The notes: generated by a model from the sequence alone, not told the origin. A stretch of 64,000 bases of DNA from JBEBVQ01 sp037190845 (GCA_037190845.1 JBBCJI010000030.1:115656-179655); one strand, 5' to 3'. Numbered from the stretch's first letter, positions 34,019 to 43,280 are shown. A program made the numbers and translations.

Positions 34019-37000
34019 ATGGATTGTCTGTACCTATCAGCTATGCAGCGCCCGGCAGGATTTTCAGGATATAGAAGAGCCATATTGCTTTTCCTGGCTT
34101 GTATATATTGCAGCTACGGATACGGGAAGATTGAGGTCATTGACGAAAAAAACGGCTTGTCCAACAGTATGGTAAGGGCCATCACTAAAGACAGGAACGG
34201 GCTCATGTGGATTGGTACAGCCAATGGCCTGAACAAATATGACGGTTATACGTTTACAAAGACCGATGACGTACTGGGCGACCTGATGATAACCTGTCTT
34301 GTATACAACGAGCAGCAGGGGAGCCTCTGGGTGGGAACGGAACAGGGTTTATATGTGCTTGCTGACAATGGGGAAGCTCCTGAATATATTGAGACATCCG
34401 CAAAAGGGCGGGTGACATCTTTACTGCTGTTGCGGGATACTGTTTATGTCGCTTACCGGGACGGTATACTGCTGGCCGTGTGGCAGGAAAGCGGGAAGAG
34501 TAAGGTCAGGAATCTGATCGGGGGGGCAGATACGGATGTCCCTTTGCATATACGATACATGGCAGCAGCAGACGGTAACAGCCTGCTTCTTTGTGCCCAG
34601 ACCACAGACATATTATACAGGCTGGATCCTGATACCCGCCGGCTGGATACGCTTGACCTTAATAAGATCTTTCCCGGTACAAAAGACATATACCCGCGAT
34701 TCCTTGGCAGGTACGACAGCACAATTATTCTGGTTGCGAATAATTACGGATTGCTGTTTTTTAATGCTCATACTTATGCCAAAGAAACAAATGAGGTTTG
34801 GCATCAGCCGGATATAAGCGGAAAGGTAAAAACGGCTGTCCAGTACGGCGACAGGATGTATATCATGTATGATAAAGGCCGTTGTGTAATGGTGAACATG
34901 CAGCAGGGACGCTGCATGGAGATTTCGGAACAGCATCCCTCCTTTTTCAGATCGTTCAACCAGTATTACTGCATGTATAAAGACGGAGAGGGGAATGTAT
35001 GGATCGGCAGCAACAGGGGGATCATTAAATTCACGGAAGACCGGAGGCTGTTCCGGTGGGATCTGGAAGCAGATCCGGAACCCGTCAGCACCAGGGCTAT
35101 TATCGAAGATGAAGCCGGCGATCTGTATGTAGGCAGCTATACAGGTTTGTATTGCCGGCGCAGGCATTCGGAGAAGTGGGTATCCTATAGTTTTCCCCCG
35201 TCTCTGTATAGAGGGGTATGCCAGCCTTTTGGTCTGGCTAACGACAGCGTTGGCGGGTATATTTATATAGCTTCCGAAACAGGTTTTTTTTACCGGTTTA
35301 ATAAAACAACCCGGCTGTTTGAAACGCATTTCTACCGGCGTCCGTCTACGCCATACCTCCATCCCCACGGATTCGCCATTATCCGGGATCATGATGGCCT
35401 GCTCTGGATCGGCAGCGATATAGGTCTCTTTACATTCAATCCGGCAACCGGGATCATGCAGTATCATAAGGAGGGCCCGTTTTCTGTGGGACGTAATGGT
35501 ATAAGACAGATCAGGGCAGGAAACGATAAGGATATCTTATGGATTGCCACTACAAATGGCCTGTACAAAATAAACAGATACAAGGGTGTAGTGTGGCATC
35601 TGGGCAGCGATAGCCGTCCGGCCTTGTCGAAACCGGATATTTCTGCTGTCGAGGAAGACAGCAGCGGGGGGATCTGGATCGGAACCTTCGGGAGGGGGAT
35701 CTGTATCATCAGTCCGGATATGGAATATGTACGCTATCTGAACAGGGAGCATAACGGGTTATGCAACGACATCGTATATGGCATGCTATGGGATAAGAAC
35801 AGCCGGTTGTGGATCAGCACCTTCAACGGCCTGAGTTGTTATGAGCCGGCAACGAACCGGTTCACTAACTATTTTGTAAGCGATGGGCTGACAAAAAATG
35901 AATTCAATCAGAATTCTTTTTTCCGGCATCCGGACGGGCGCATGTACTTCGGCGGGATGGGAGGTCTCAATTCTTTTTATCCGGATAGCATAACAGAAGC
36001 GCATACCCCCTTTTACATATTCGTCGCCGCGGCGACGCGTATAGGATTCAGAGGCAGGGGAGATACCGTATCTATGTATCCTTCAGATAATTCATTAATG
36101 ATCAGGATGGGACTGACGGATTATACCAACCCGGAGTATAACAGCTTTTCTTACAGGATCAGGGGGCTGTTTGATGAGTGGACACACCTTTCCGGCACAC
36201 CTCCCATGCTACAGCTCCGCAGTATGGCGCCCGGTAGGTATATTGTTGAGGTCAGGGCATTCAATGCACGTGGCATCCCCGCAACGAACATACTGTGGTT
36301 TTATCTCCACATCAAATTGCCCTTTTATAAGACCTGGTGGTTTTATCTCCTGCTGCTGACGTTTGTGAGCATGCTGATCTATACTTTTTTCCTGCTCAAG
36401 TACCGGGGTCTGAAAAAGCTGCAGCAGCTAAGAATACAGATCGCCAGCGACCTGCACGATGAGGTAGGGGGCCTGCTGACGCGCGTGATCCTGTTTTCGG
36501 ATAAGGCAAGACTGCGTAACAACACCGTGCAGGAGAAAGAGGGCAAACTGGAGAGGATCTCCGTGCTGAGCAAGGAGGCTACCAGGTCTATGAACGACAT
36601 CCTGTGGGCCATTGACGCCCGTAACGATTTTGCGGGCAATCTGGCCGACCGTATGCGGGAATATGCCGAGGAGATGCTGTTCTCGGACCAGGTATTGCTG
36701 CATTTCGATATGAGCGCTGATCTGCAGAAACGAAAAATACCTGTACATATACGGCAACAATTGTACTTCATCTATAAGGAGGCAATCAATAATATTGTAA
36801 AGCATGCGCAGGCTACCCATGTCCATATTGTATACCGGCATGAGAATGATCATTTCATCCTGCGTGTCATCAACGACGGAGTTGACAAGCCCGTATTCAG
36901 CTCAGCGGTTTCGGGGCAGGGATTGCAGAATATAGAAATGAGAGCGGCACGGATAGATGCGATCGTCACTTGTGAATGTGGTCCTCAACAATTCTCACTG

Positions 37001-37027
37001 ACCATAGAAAAAAGAGCCACGACATGA
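34019..37027 (+). CDS. Reg_prop / Y_Y_Y sensor histidine kinase
   Basis: 1002 residues. Signal/anchor at the N-terminus, then two seven-bladed Reg_prop propellers (about 35-640; repeated LWIGTxxGL motifs such as DGLLWIGSDIGLFTF), a Y_Y_Y domain (about 690-757), one membrane helix (about 770-790), HisKA_3 with H813 in DLHDEVGGLL, and HATPase_c with the N-box YKEAINNIVKHAQA. The G1 box is reduced to INDGVD, while GQGLQNI is present. An AGGAG directly abuts the ATG, rare in this phylum. Such receptors often detect polysaccharide fragments or surface signals. It follows three T9SS cargo genes and precedes its regulator by 56 bases. Confidence 0.92.
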   Translation: MDCLYLSAMQRPAGFSGYRRAILLFLACIYCSYGYGKIEVIDEKNGLSNSMVRAITKDRNGLMWIGTANGLNKYDGYTFTKTDDVLGDLMITCLVYNEQQGSLWVGTEQGLYVLADNGEAPEYIETSAKGRVTSLLLLRDTVYVAYRDGILLAVWQESGKSKVRNLIGGADTDVPLHIRYMAAADGNSLLLCAQTTDILYRLDPDTRRLDTLDLNKIFPGTKDIYPRFLGRYDSTIILVANNYGLLFFNAHTYAKETNEVWHQPDISGKVKTAVQYGDRMYIMYDKGRCVMVNMQQGRCMEISEQHPSFFRSFNQYYCMYKDGEGNVWIGSNRGIIKFTEDRRLFRWDLEADPEPVSTRAIIEDEAGDLYVGSYTGLYCRRRHSEKWVSYSFPPSLYRGVCQPFGLANDSVGGYIYIASETGFFYRFNKTTRLFETHFYRRPSTPYLHPHGFAIIRDHDGLLWIGSDIGLFTFNPATGIMQYHKEGPFSVGRNGIRQIRAGNDKDILWIATTNGLYKINRYKGVVWHLGSDSRPALSKPDISAVEEDSSGGIWIGTFGRGICIISPDMEYVRYLNREHNGLCNDIVYGMLWDKNSRLWISTFNGLSCYEPATNRFTNYFVSDGLTKNEFNQNSFFRHPDGRMYFGGMGGLNSFYPDSITEAHTPFYIFVAAATRIGFRGRGDTVSMYPSDNSLMIRMGLTDYTNPEYNSFSYRIRGLFDEWTHLSGTPPMLQLRSMAPGRYIVEVRAFNARGIPATNILWFYLHIKLPFYKTWWFYLLLLTFVSMLIYTFFLLKYRGLKKLQQLRIQIASDLHDEVGGLLTRVILFSDKARLRNNTVQEKEGKLERISVLSKEATRSMNDILWAIDARNDFAGNLADRMREYAEEMLFSDQVLLHFDMSADLQKRKIPVHIRQQLYFIYKEAINNIVKHAQATHVHIVYRHENDHFILRVINDGVDKPVFSSAVSGQGLQNIEMRAARIDAIVTCECGPQQFSLTIEKRATT

Positions 37028-37083
37028 ATATGTGGTGGCTCTCAAACCGGGAATGACGAAATTTGTACGATAAACGGGGCACA

Positions 37084-37716
37084 ATGAACAGGGTGAAACT
37101 GGCTATTATAGAGGATATTGAAGATATCAGACATGATCTGCAGGATTTTTTTAATAAGGAAGCGGAAACGGAATGCGTGCTTGCTGTCTCCAGCATGGAA
37201 GCTTTTTTTGGGCAGATTAACACCCTTGCTGCGCCACCCGACATCATCCTGAGCGACATCGGGCTGCCGGGAATGAATGGGATCGAGGGCGTGAAAAGCA
37301 TTAAAACCATTTTACCAGGGGTAGATGTAGTTATGCTGACCGTTTTTAACGACAGCGACAGGATATTCCGTTCGCTTTGCGCAGGCGCCTGTGGCTATAT
37401 CCTGAAGAGTACGGACCTGTCTGAAATCAAAAAAGCGATCCTTGATGTCCGGGCGGGGGGCAGCTATATGACACCCTCAATTGCGCGAAAAGTAGTGGAA
37501 TACTTTTTTCCTGTAAGGAGTAATAGCGAGCCGTTTGCTGCAATAGAAATGCAGATCATCCAGGGACTTACGGACGGGTTGAGTTATAAAATGATCGCAG
37601 CCAAGTTATCCGTAACCATTGATTCTGTCCGGTTTCATATAAAAAACATATACCGGAAGCTCCATGTAAATAGCAAGGGCGAAGTGATCCGGAAGATGCT
37701 GAAAGGGGAAGTATAG
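37084..37716 (+). CDS. NarL/LuxR-family response regulator
   Basis: 210 residues from the ATG at 37084; a TTG at 37063 is the only longer option. The receiver domain has acidic E10-D11, phosphoacceptor D58 (IILSDIGLPGMNG), T in MLTVF and K in YILKS. The C-terminal LuxR helix-turn-helix lies at about 150-205 (EMQIIQGLTDGLSYKMIAAK, VRFHIKNIYRKLHV). Cognate partner of the Reg_prop kinase upstream; likely regulates nearby surface-protein genes. No terminator was recognised between it and the ribosomal operon promoter 180 bases on. Confidence 0.92.
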   Translation: MNRVKLAIIEDIEDIRHDLQDFFNKEAETECVLAVSSMEAFFGQINTLAAPPDIILSDIGLPGMNGIEGVKSIKTILPGVDVVMLTVFNDSDRIFRSLCAGACGYILKSTDLSEIKKAILDVRAGGSYMTPSIARKVVEYFFPVRSNSEPFAAIEMQIIQGLTDGLSYKMIAAKLSVTIDSVRFHIKNIYRKLHVNSKGEVIRKMLKGEV

Positions 37717-37893
37717 CCGAGCGACGATCCGGATATTTGTAATGCAGATTTTATATGTGTGATTTTATATTTTTTGAATTCAATACCTGAATGATCGGGT
37801 CATCCTCAGGCCCGGTTTGTTCCGGATAGCATCAGAATTAGCCACACAACTCCTCATCCCTCACAGAAATTCAAAAAGTTTCTTTTAAAAAAT

Positions 37894-37925
37894 TTTGTCA
37901 ATAAAAAACTACGCGCTACCTTTGC
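37894..37925 (+). promoter_or_regulatory. Main S10-operon promoter
   Basis: TTTG at 37894-37897 and TAccTTTGC at 37917-37925, separated by 19 bases: a full-consensus Bacteroidota sigma-A promoter. The AT-rich tract just upstream (37881-37893) fits an UP-like element. The leader to rpsJ is about 30 bases. Confidence 0.85.
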
Positions 37926-37962
37926 AGTCCCAAAATTTACGGGTTAGAAGATATTTATAAGT

Positions 37963-38268
37963 ATGTCACAGCGTATCAGAATCAAACTGAAATCTTACGA
38001 CCATAACCTGGTGGATAAGTCGGCAGAGAAAATCGTGAAAACGGTGCGCAATACAGGAGCAGTGGTTACAGGCCCTATTCCTTTGCCTACCGAGAAGAAG
38101 ATCTTTACAGTGTTGCGCTCTCCCCACGTGAACAAAAAATCGCGTGAGCAGTTCCAGTTGTGCACCCACAAGCGCCTGCTGGATATATACACTTCTTCTT
38201 CCCGTACCGTAGACGCGCTTTCCAAGCTCGATCTGCCGAGTGGGGTGGAAGTTGAGATCAAGGCCTGA
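37963..38268 (+). CDS. rpsJ: 30S ribosomal protein S10 (NusE)
   Basis: 101 residues, normal length. Conserved core seen: RIRIKLKSYDHNLVDKSAEK, TGPIPLPTEKK, VLRSPHVNKKSREQF, and VDALSKLDLPSGVEVEI at the end. It binds 16S rRNA in the 30S head; as NusE it also joins NusB in transcription antitermination. First gene of the operon, directly behind the consensus promoter. The usual upstream str genes (rpsL, rpsG, fusA) are absent here; a two-component system precedes it instead. Confidence 0.98.
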   Translation: MSQRIRIKLKSYDHNLVDKSAEKIVKTVRNTGAVVTGPIPLPTEKKIFTVLRSPHVNKKSREQFQLCTHKRLLDIYTSSSRTVDALSKLDLPSGVEVEIKA

Positions 38269-38406
38269 CCTGTAAACGTTTTCCCGGTAGTTTCGCATGA
38301 TGTGCAGGCGAAAGGTGAGCATGGCAGTTCTTTAAACAACAATTAAAAACAGTTAATCCCGTCCCGTTTCAGTATGGTGCCGGGCGCTTAGCTAAACTAT
38401 AATAAA

Positions 38407-39024
38407 ATGAAAGGTATTATTGGTAAAAAGATCGGCATGACCAGCGTGTTCGAGCCGAACGGAAAGCAGACCGCCTGCACCATTATTGAAGCCGGTCCTT
38501 GTGTCGTTACACAGAAGAAAACCGTAGATACCGACGGTTATGATGCCCTCCAGATCGCTTTTGGCGAAGCGAAAGAAAAGAATACGCCGAAAGCCCAGAT
38601 CCATCATTTCGCTAAGGCGAACACTTCGCCCAAATCCATTGTAAAAGAAATCCGTAATTGTTCTGTTGATAAGCAGGTTGGTGACAACATCACTTGCGAG
38701 ATCTTCACCGAAGGAGAAAAAGTAGCCGTAATCGGCACTTCCAAAGGTAAAGGTTTCCAGGGTGTTGTAAAACGCCATGGTTTCCACGGTGTGGGTGAGG
38801 CTTCGCATGGTCAGCACGACCGTCAGCGCGCCCCGGGTTCTGTGGGTGGCTCGTCTTATCCCAGCCGTGTATTTAAAGGTATGCGCATGGCAGGACGTAT
38901 GGGTGGCGACCGCGTGAAAGTGAAGGCGCTCCGTATCGTAAAAATATTCCCTGATAAGAACTACATCCTGATCAGTGGCTCTGTGCCGGGTCATAACGGT
39001 TCTATTGTTTTAATCCAGAATTAA
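38407..39024 (+). CDS. rplC: 50S ribosomal protein L3
   Basis: 205 residues. Conserved segments: MKGIIGKKIGMTSVFEPNG, GKGFQGVVKRHGF, HGQHDRQRAPGSVG, RVFKGMRMAGRMGGDRV. L3 starts 50S assembly and reaches the peptidyl-transferase centre. The position of the PrmB-methylated glutamine of E. coli L3 (GSIGQ) is glycine here (GSVGG). The 138-base gap after rpsJ is the longest early gap of the operon and holds a 6-bp stem (38291-38296 with 38308-38313). Confidence 0.98.
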   Translation: MKGIIGKKIGMTSVFEPNGKQTACTIIEAGPCVVTQKKTVDTDGYDALQIAFGEAKEKNTPKAQIHHFAKANTSPKSIVKEIRNCSVDKQVGDNITCEIFTEGEKVAVIGTSKGKGFQGVVKRHGFHGVGEASHGQHDRQRAPGSVGGSSYPSRVFKGMRMAGRMGGDRVKVKALRIVKIFPDKNYILISGSVPGHNGSIVLIQN

Positions 39025-39031
39025 TTGAGTC

Positions 39032-39673
39032 ATGCAAGTTGACGTTTTAAATACCAAAGGCGAAAAGACCGGCCGCGTAGTAGAACTCCCGGACGATATT
39101 TTCAACACCGAACCCAATGATCACTGTATCTACCTCGCTGTAAAGCAGTACAGGGCAGCGCAGCGTCTGGGTTTGCACAGCACCAAGACCCGTGCAGAAG
39201 TGCATGGTTCTTCCAAAAAGCTGCATCGCCAGAAGGGTACCGGCGGATCCCGCAAGGGTAATATCCGCAACCCGCTTTATAAAGGCGGTGGTAGCGTGAA
39301 TGGTCCTAAGCCTCATGGCTATGACTTCAAGCTGAACCGGAAAGTGAAAGATCTGGCTAAGATTTCTGCTCTTTCTCATAAGGCACGCGAAAACAAGATT
39401 GTGATCGTGGAAGATCTGAAGATCGAAGCTCCTAAAACAAAGGATTTCGTTACGATCCTCAACAGCCTGAAAGGAGAAAACCGCAAGTCGCTGATCGTGC
39501 TCCCGGAATATGATGCAAACGTATACCTGAGCGCACGCAACCTGCAGGGAACCAAAACCGTAGTATTGAGCGATATCAATACATACGATCTGGTAGACGC
39601 CAATGTGGTGATCCTTACCGAAACCGCCGCCCGTTTGTTTACGGAGGTGCCGGAAGAGGAAGCTGCAGCATAA
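39032..39673 (+). CDS. rplD: 50S ribosomal protein L4
   Basis: 213 residues, starting 7 bases after rplC. The loop that reaches into the exit tunnel is visible (RAEVHGSSKKLHRQKGTGGS, RKGNIRNPLYKGGG), and the globular part ends in LFTEVPEEEAAA. L4 binds 23S rRNA domain I and, in enterobacteria, also represses the S10 operon; no such leader is recognisable here. Confidence 0.98.
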   Translation: MQVDVLNTKGEKTGRVVELPDDIFNTEPNDHCIYLAVKQYRAAQRLGLHSTKTRAEVHGSSKKLHRQKGTGGSRKGNIRNPLYKGGGSVNGPKPHGYDFKLNRKVKDLAKISALSHKARENKIVIVEDLKIEAPKTKDFVTILNSLKGENRKSLIVLPEYDANVYLSARNLQGTKTVVLSDINTYDLVDANVVILTETAARLFTEVPEEEAAA

Positions 39674-39766
39674 TCAGTGCGTTGTGCGTGCTGGCTGAAG
39701 AAGAAGTTAATAAACAGGTCGTGCCGCTCCGGCGCCACGTCCGCCAACTAAAATAAAATTATAAAA

Positions 39767-40063
39767 ATGAAACTCGCTGACGTTCTGATACGGCCGGTGA
39801 TCACGGAAAAGGTCAACAACCAGATTGAAAAATCCGGACGTTACTCCTTCGTTGTAGGCAAAGCGGCTAATAAGCTGGAAATCAAGAAAGCCGTAGAAGA
39901 ATTTTACGGTGTAAAGGTAACGGATGTCCGTACTGCGGTCGTTCCCGCAAAGGCCAAGTCACGCTTCACAAAGGCTGGCTTGCTCTCCGGGCGTAAACCA
40001 TCCTACAAGAAAGCGGTTGTTACGCTTGCGGAAGGGGATTCGATAGATTTATTTTCACTGTAA
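39767..40063 (+). CDS. rplW: 50S ribosomal protein L23
   Basis: 98 residues with the family pattern VLIRPVITEKVNNQIEKSGR, FVVGKAANKLEIKKAVEEFY, VKVTDVRT. It sits at the tunnel exit, where it docks SRP and trigger factor. Separated from rplD by 93 bases with no recognised signal. Confidence 0.98.
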   Translation: MKLADVLIRPVITEKVNNQIEKSGRYSFVVGKAANKLEIKKAVEEFYGVKVTDVRTAVVPAKAKSRFTKAGLLSGRKPSYKKAVVTLAEGDSIDLFSL

Positions 40064-40084
40064 GCTGAATTAAAGAAAAGGAAA

Positions 40085-40915
40085 ATGGCACTACGTAAAT
40101 ATAAACCGGTAACAGCCGGTACACGCTGGAGGATCGGTAACGCATATGCGGAGATCACCACGAATAAGCCTGAAAAGAGCCTGCTGGAGCCTTTGTCCGG
40201 TACGGGTGGACGTAACGCCCAGGGGCGTCGTTCCATGCGCTATATCGGTGGTGGTAACAAAACCAAATACCGTGTAATTGATTTCAAGCGTAATAAGCAC
40301 AATATACCGGCTACCGTAAAGACGATCGAGTATGATCCGAACCGTACCGCTTTTATCGCATTGCTGGCTTATGCCGATGGTGAAAAACGTTACATCATTG
40401 CTCCTCAGGGTCTTGAAGTTGGCGCCAAGGTGATCAGCGGTGAGAAGGTAGCTCCTGAGGTCGGGAACTCTCTCCCGTTAAAAAACATGCCCCTCGGTAC
40501 TGTGGTTCATAACATTGAGTTACAGCCTGGTCGTGGCGCAGCAATGGCTCGTTCTGCCGGTACTTATGCTCAGTTGAATGCCAAAGAGGAAAAATATTGT
40601 GTGCTGAAAATGCCCTCCGGTGAAATGCGCAAAGTGTTGAGCTCGTGTATTGCTACAGTAGGTACGGTTTCTAACAGTGATCACGCACTCGAAAGTAAGG
40701 GTAAAGCCGGTCGTAACCGCTGGCTGGGTATCCGCCCCCGCAACCGTGGTGTGGCTATGAACCCTGTAGATCACCCGATGGGCGGTGGTGAAGGTCGTGC
40801 TTCCGGTGGTCATCCGCGTAGCCGTACCGGTAAATACGCCAAAGGTGAAAAAACACGTAAGCAAAAAGCTTCCGATAAACTGATTATTCAGCGCCGGAAC
40901 GGTAAAAAACTTTAA
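40085..40915 (+). CDS. rplB: 50S ribosomal protein L2
   Basis: 276 residues, full length. The RNA-binding and C-terminal parts are conserved: GRNAQGRRSMRYIGGGNKTK, ELQPGRGAAMARSAGTYAQL, and MNPVDHPMGGGEGRASGGHP, which holds the histidine near the peptidyl-transferase centre. Needed for subunit joining and peptide-bond formation. 21 bases after rplW. Confidence 0.98.
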   Translation: MALRKYKPVTAGTRWRIGNAYAEITTNKPEKSLLEPLSGTGGRNAQGRRSMRYIGGGNKTKYRVIDFKRNKHNIPATVKTIEYDPNRTAFIALLAYADGEKRYIIAPQGLEVGAKVISGEKVAPEVGNSLPLKNMPLGTVVHNIELQPGRGAAMARSAGTYAQLNAKEEKYCVLKMPSGEMRKVLSSCIATVGTVSNSDHALESKGKAGRNRWLGIRPRNRGVAMNPVDHPMGGGEGRASGGHPRSRTGKYAKGEKTRKQKASDKLIIQRRNGKKL

Positions 40916-40972
40916 TGTAGTATAACCCGGCGCTGCTTATAGGCGGTAGCCAATGATTATAATAAAAGAAAC

Positions 40973-41239
40973 ATGGCTCGTTCAATTAAAAAAGGACCTT
41001 ATGTAGATGCAAAGCTGGAACGTAAAGTGCTGGCTGTTACAGAGGGAAAAGCAAAGAAAGGTGTGATCAAAACCTGGAGCCGCCGCTCTACTATTACACC
41101 GGATTTTGTCGGGCAGACCTTTGCCGTACACAATGGCAATAAGTTCATCCCGGTTTATGTTACCGAATATATGGTAGGACATAAACTTGGTGAATTCGCA
41201 CCGACCAGGAACTTTAAAGGTCATAGCGGTAGCAAGTAA
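40973..41239 (+). CDS. rpsS: 30S ribosomal protein S19
   Basis: 88 residues: MARSIKKGPYVDAKLERKV at the N-terminus, IKTWSRRSTITPDFVGQTFA, and the C-terminal GHKLGEFAPTRNFKGHSG. It binds 16S rRNA in the 30S head with S13 near the A site. 57 bases after rplB. Confidence 0.98.
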   Translation: MARSIKKGPYVDAKLERKVLAVTEGKAKKGVIKTWSRRSTITPDFVGQTFAVHNGNKFIPVYVTEYMVGHKLGEFAPTRNFKGHSGSK

Positions 41240-41264
41240 TTTAGTACAAGCATAAAGTATCAGA

Positions 41265-41283
41265 TAACAGGTAATTGCTGTTA
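41265..41283. repeat. Small hairpin between rpsS and rplV
   Basis: TAACAG (41265-41270) pairs with CTGTTA (41278-41283) around a 7-base loop. The gap has the same A/T/G-rich word style (GTACAAGCATAAAGTATC) as the gaps at 43020-43050, 45016-45080 and 46990-47020. Confidence 0.4.
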
Positions 41284-41302
41284 CGATTAAATTAATAAGA
41301 AA

Positions 41303-41665
41303 ATGGAAGCTGTAGCTCGTTTACGAAATAATCCCACATCGCCGCGCAAGATGCGTTTGCTGGCAGACCTGATCCGGGGCCTGGATGTGGAAAAAGCATT
41401 GAATACGCTTAAGTTCAATACAAAGCACCCTTCAGTGCCGCTTGAAAAACTCCTGCTGAGCGCTATCGCCAACTGGAAAGTGAAAAATGAAGGTGTCGAT
41501 GTTGCCGGAGCGGATCTTTATGTAAAGACTATTTATGTAGACGGTGGCCGTATGCTGAAGCGTATGCAGCCGGCGCCTCAGGGCAGAGCCTACAGGGTGC
41601 GTAAGCGCAGTAATCATGTAACTATTATCGTTGACAGCCGCGAGCCTGTTGTCACCGCTGAATAA
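41303..41665 (+). CDS. rplV: 50S ribosomal protein L22
   Basis: 120 residues. Conserved: ARLRNNPTSPRKMRLLADLI, the globular AIANWKVKNEGVD, and the tunnel beta-hairpin region MLKRMQPAPQGRAYRVRKRS with the basic tip. Lines the nascent-chain exit tunnel; macrolide resistance in other bacteria arises in this hairpin, which looks intact. Confidence 0.98.
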   Translation: MEAVARLRNNPTSPRKMRLLADLIRGLDVEKALNTLKFNTKHPSVPLEKLLLSAIANWKVKNEGVDVAGADLYVKTIYVDGGRMLKRMQPAPQGRAYRVRKRSNHVTIIVDSREPVVTAE

Positions 41666-41699
41666 ATCATAAAACAACAACATTCAACAACGTTAAAGA

Positions 41700-42494
41700 A
41701 TGGGTCAGAAAGCAAATCCTATAGGTAACAGGTTGGGTATCATTCGTGGATGGGACTCGATGTGGTTTGGCGAAAAAAAGGATTATGGTCAGAAGCTGGT
41801 CGAAGATCATAAAATCCGTACTTACCTGAATGCCCGTATCAACAAAGGCGGCATTTCACGCATCGTGATCGAGCGTACACTGGGTAAGCTGATCGTTACG
41901 ATCCATACATCCAAGCCTGGAATCATTATAGGTAAAGGCGGTACTGAGGTAGATCGTATTAAGGAAGAGCTGAAAAAGCTGACCGGAAAGGAAGATGTTC
42001 AGATCAACATCATGGAGATCCGCCGTCCGGAAATGGATGCTGTGATCGTAGGCGAGTCTATTGCCCGCCAGATCGAAAGCCGCGTAAGCTATAAGCGCGC
42101 CGTTAAGATGGCTATTTCTACAGCTATGCGTATGGGTGCGGAAGGGATTAAGATCAAAGTCAGCGGACGTCTGGCAGGTGCGGAAATTGCCCGTACAGAA
42201 GAATTCAAACAGGGGCGTACGCCTTTGCATACTTATCGTATGGATATTGATTACGCCAACGTTTATGCAATGACCGTTTACGGGAAGATCGGTATTAAGG
42301 TATGGATCTGTAAAGGTGAAGTGCTCGGCAAACGTGATCTGAATCCGAATTTCTCTTCCGGTTCCGATAGCCGTGGTAATAATCGCCCTCCTGCAGGATT
42401 TGGCGGTGGAAGTGGAGAACGTCGTGGTGGCGGTCGCCCCGGTGGCAGAGAGGGAGCCGGCAACAAAGGCGGTGGTCGCGGCGGTCGTCGTTAA
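41700..42494 (+). CDS. rpsC: 30S ribosomal protein S3 with Gly/Arg-rich tail
   Basis: 264 residues, longer than the common 210-250. Normal body: MGQKANPIGNRLGIIRGWDS, KH domain with IIGKGGTEVDRIKEEL, and the S3_C domain to KGEVLGKRDLNPNF. From about residue 216 a low-complexity extension of some 49 residues follows, rich in G, R and N (GGSGERRGGGRPGGREG, GGGRGGRR). S3 forms part of the mRNA entry channel, where positive residues help unwind mRNA. The tail is RGG-like and could touch RNA (inference). Confidence 0.97.
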   Translation: MGQKANPIGNRLGIIRGWDSMWFGEKKDYGQKLVEDHKIRTYLNARINKGGISRIVIERTLGKLIVTIHTSKPGIIIGKGGTEVDRIKEELKKLTGKEDVQINIMEIRRPEMDAVIVGESIARQIESRVSYKRAVKMAISTAMRMGAEGIKIKVSGRLAGAEIARTEEFKQGRTPLHTYRMDIDYANVYAMTVYGKIGIKVWICKGEVLGKRDLNPNFSSGSDSRGNNRPPAGFGGGSGERRGGGRPGGREGAGNKGGGRGGRR

Positions 42495-42569
42495 TAGTAG
42501 AAAGAGAGCCGGTATGACAAGGAGATATGCTCCGCTACCGTTATGTAAAATTTAATAAATTTTGTAACA

Positions 42570-42992
42570 ATGTTACAGCCTAAAAAAACAAAACACCGTA
42601 AAGCCCATAAAGGCCGGATCAAAGGGAATGCCCAGCGTGGTGCAACAGTTGCTTTCGGCTCTTTTGGTCTGAAGGCGCTGGAGCCCAAGTGGATCACCAA
42701 CAGGCAGATCGAAGCAGCGCGTCAGGCTATGACCCGTCATATGAAGCGTGAAGGTAACGTCTGGATCCGCATCTTCCCTGATAAGCCGATCACCCGCAAG
42801 CCACTCGAAGTACGTATGGGTAAAGGTAAAGGTAACCTGGAGTTCTGGGCAGCTGTAGTAAAGCCCGGTCGTATTATGTTTGAGCTGGACGGTGTTCCGC
42901 AAAAACTGGCGCAGGAAGCGCTGGAGCTTGCTGCACAGAAGCTCCCGATTAAAACCAAATTTGTAACCCGCCGCGATTATGCAGGCGCATAA
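42570..42992 (+). CDS. rplP: 50S ribosomal protein L16
   Basis: 140 residues: MLQPKKTKHRKAHKGRIKGN, GSFGLKALEPKWITNRQIEA, RIFPDKPITRKPLEVRMGKG, ending KTKFVTRRDYAGA. L16 helps position the A-site tRNA. 75 bases after rpsC. Confidence 0.98.
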   Translation: MLQPKKTKHRKAHKGRIKGNAQRGATVAFGSFGLKALEPKWITNRQIEAARQAMTRHMKREGNVWIRIFPDKPITRKPLEVRMGKGKGNLEFWAAVVKPGRIMFELDGVPQKLAQEALELAAQKLPIKTKFVTRRDYAGA

Positions 42993-43056
42993 GCATAAGG
43001 AAGTTGCTGGTTGGCATAACCTGCTACTTGCTACTAATGACTAAATACTTAATAAA

Positions 43057-43269
43057 ATGGCAAAAGCAAAAAAGGCAAAAGCGGAAGATTACCGTTCACT
43101 GGATGGCCAGGCGCTGACGGACCGTATTGCTGATCAGGAAGTGCAACTGAAGAAATTACACTTCAGCCATGCCGTTAACCCTATTGAAAACCCGCTGTCT
43201 ATCCGTACACTCCGTCGCCAGATCGCACGGTTGAAAACAGAACAGCGCAGAAGAGCATTAGGTTTCTAA
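43057..43269 (+). CDS. rpmC: 50S ribosomal protein L29
   Basis: 70 residues, all helical: EDYRSLDGQALTDRIADQEV, KKLHFSHAVNPIENPLSIRT, LRRQIARLKTEQRRR. It sits beside L23 at the tunnel exit. The 64-base gap before it contains the word series CTTGCTACTAATGACTAAAT, related in inverted form to the gap before rpsE. Confidence 0.97.
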   Translation: MAKAKKAKAEDYRSLDGQALTDRIADQEVQLKKLHFSHAVNPIENPLSIRTLRRQIARLKTEQRRRALGF

Positions 43270-43280
43270 ATTAATTACAG

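Noticed and set aside
34613..35467. 284-codon frame antisense to the Reg_prop kinase
   Set aside because: Shadow frame of repeated propeller codons; no independent support.
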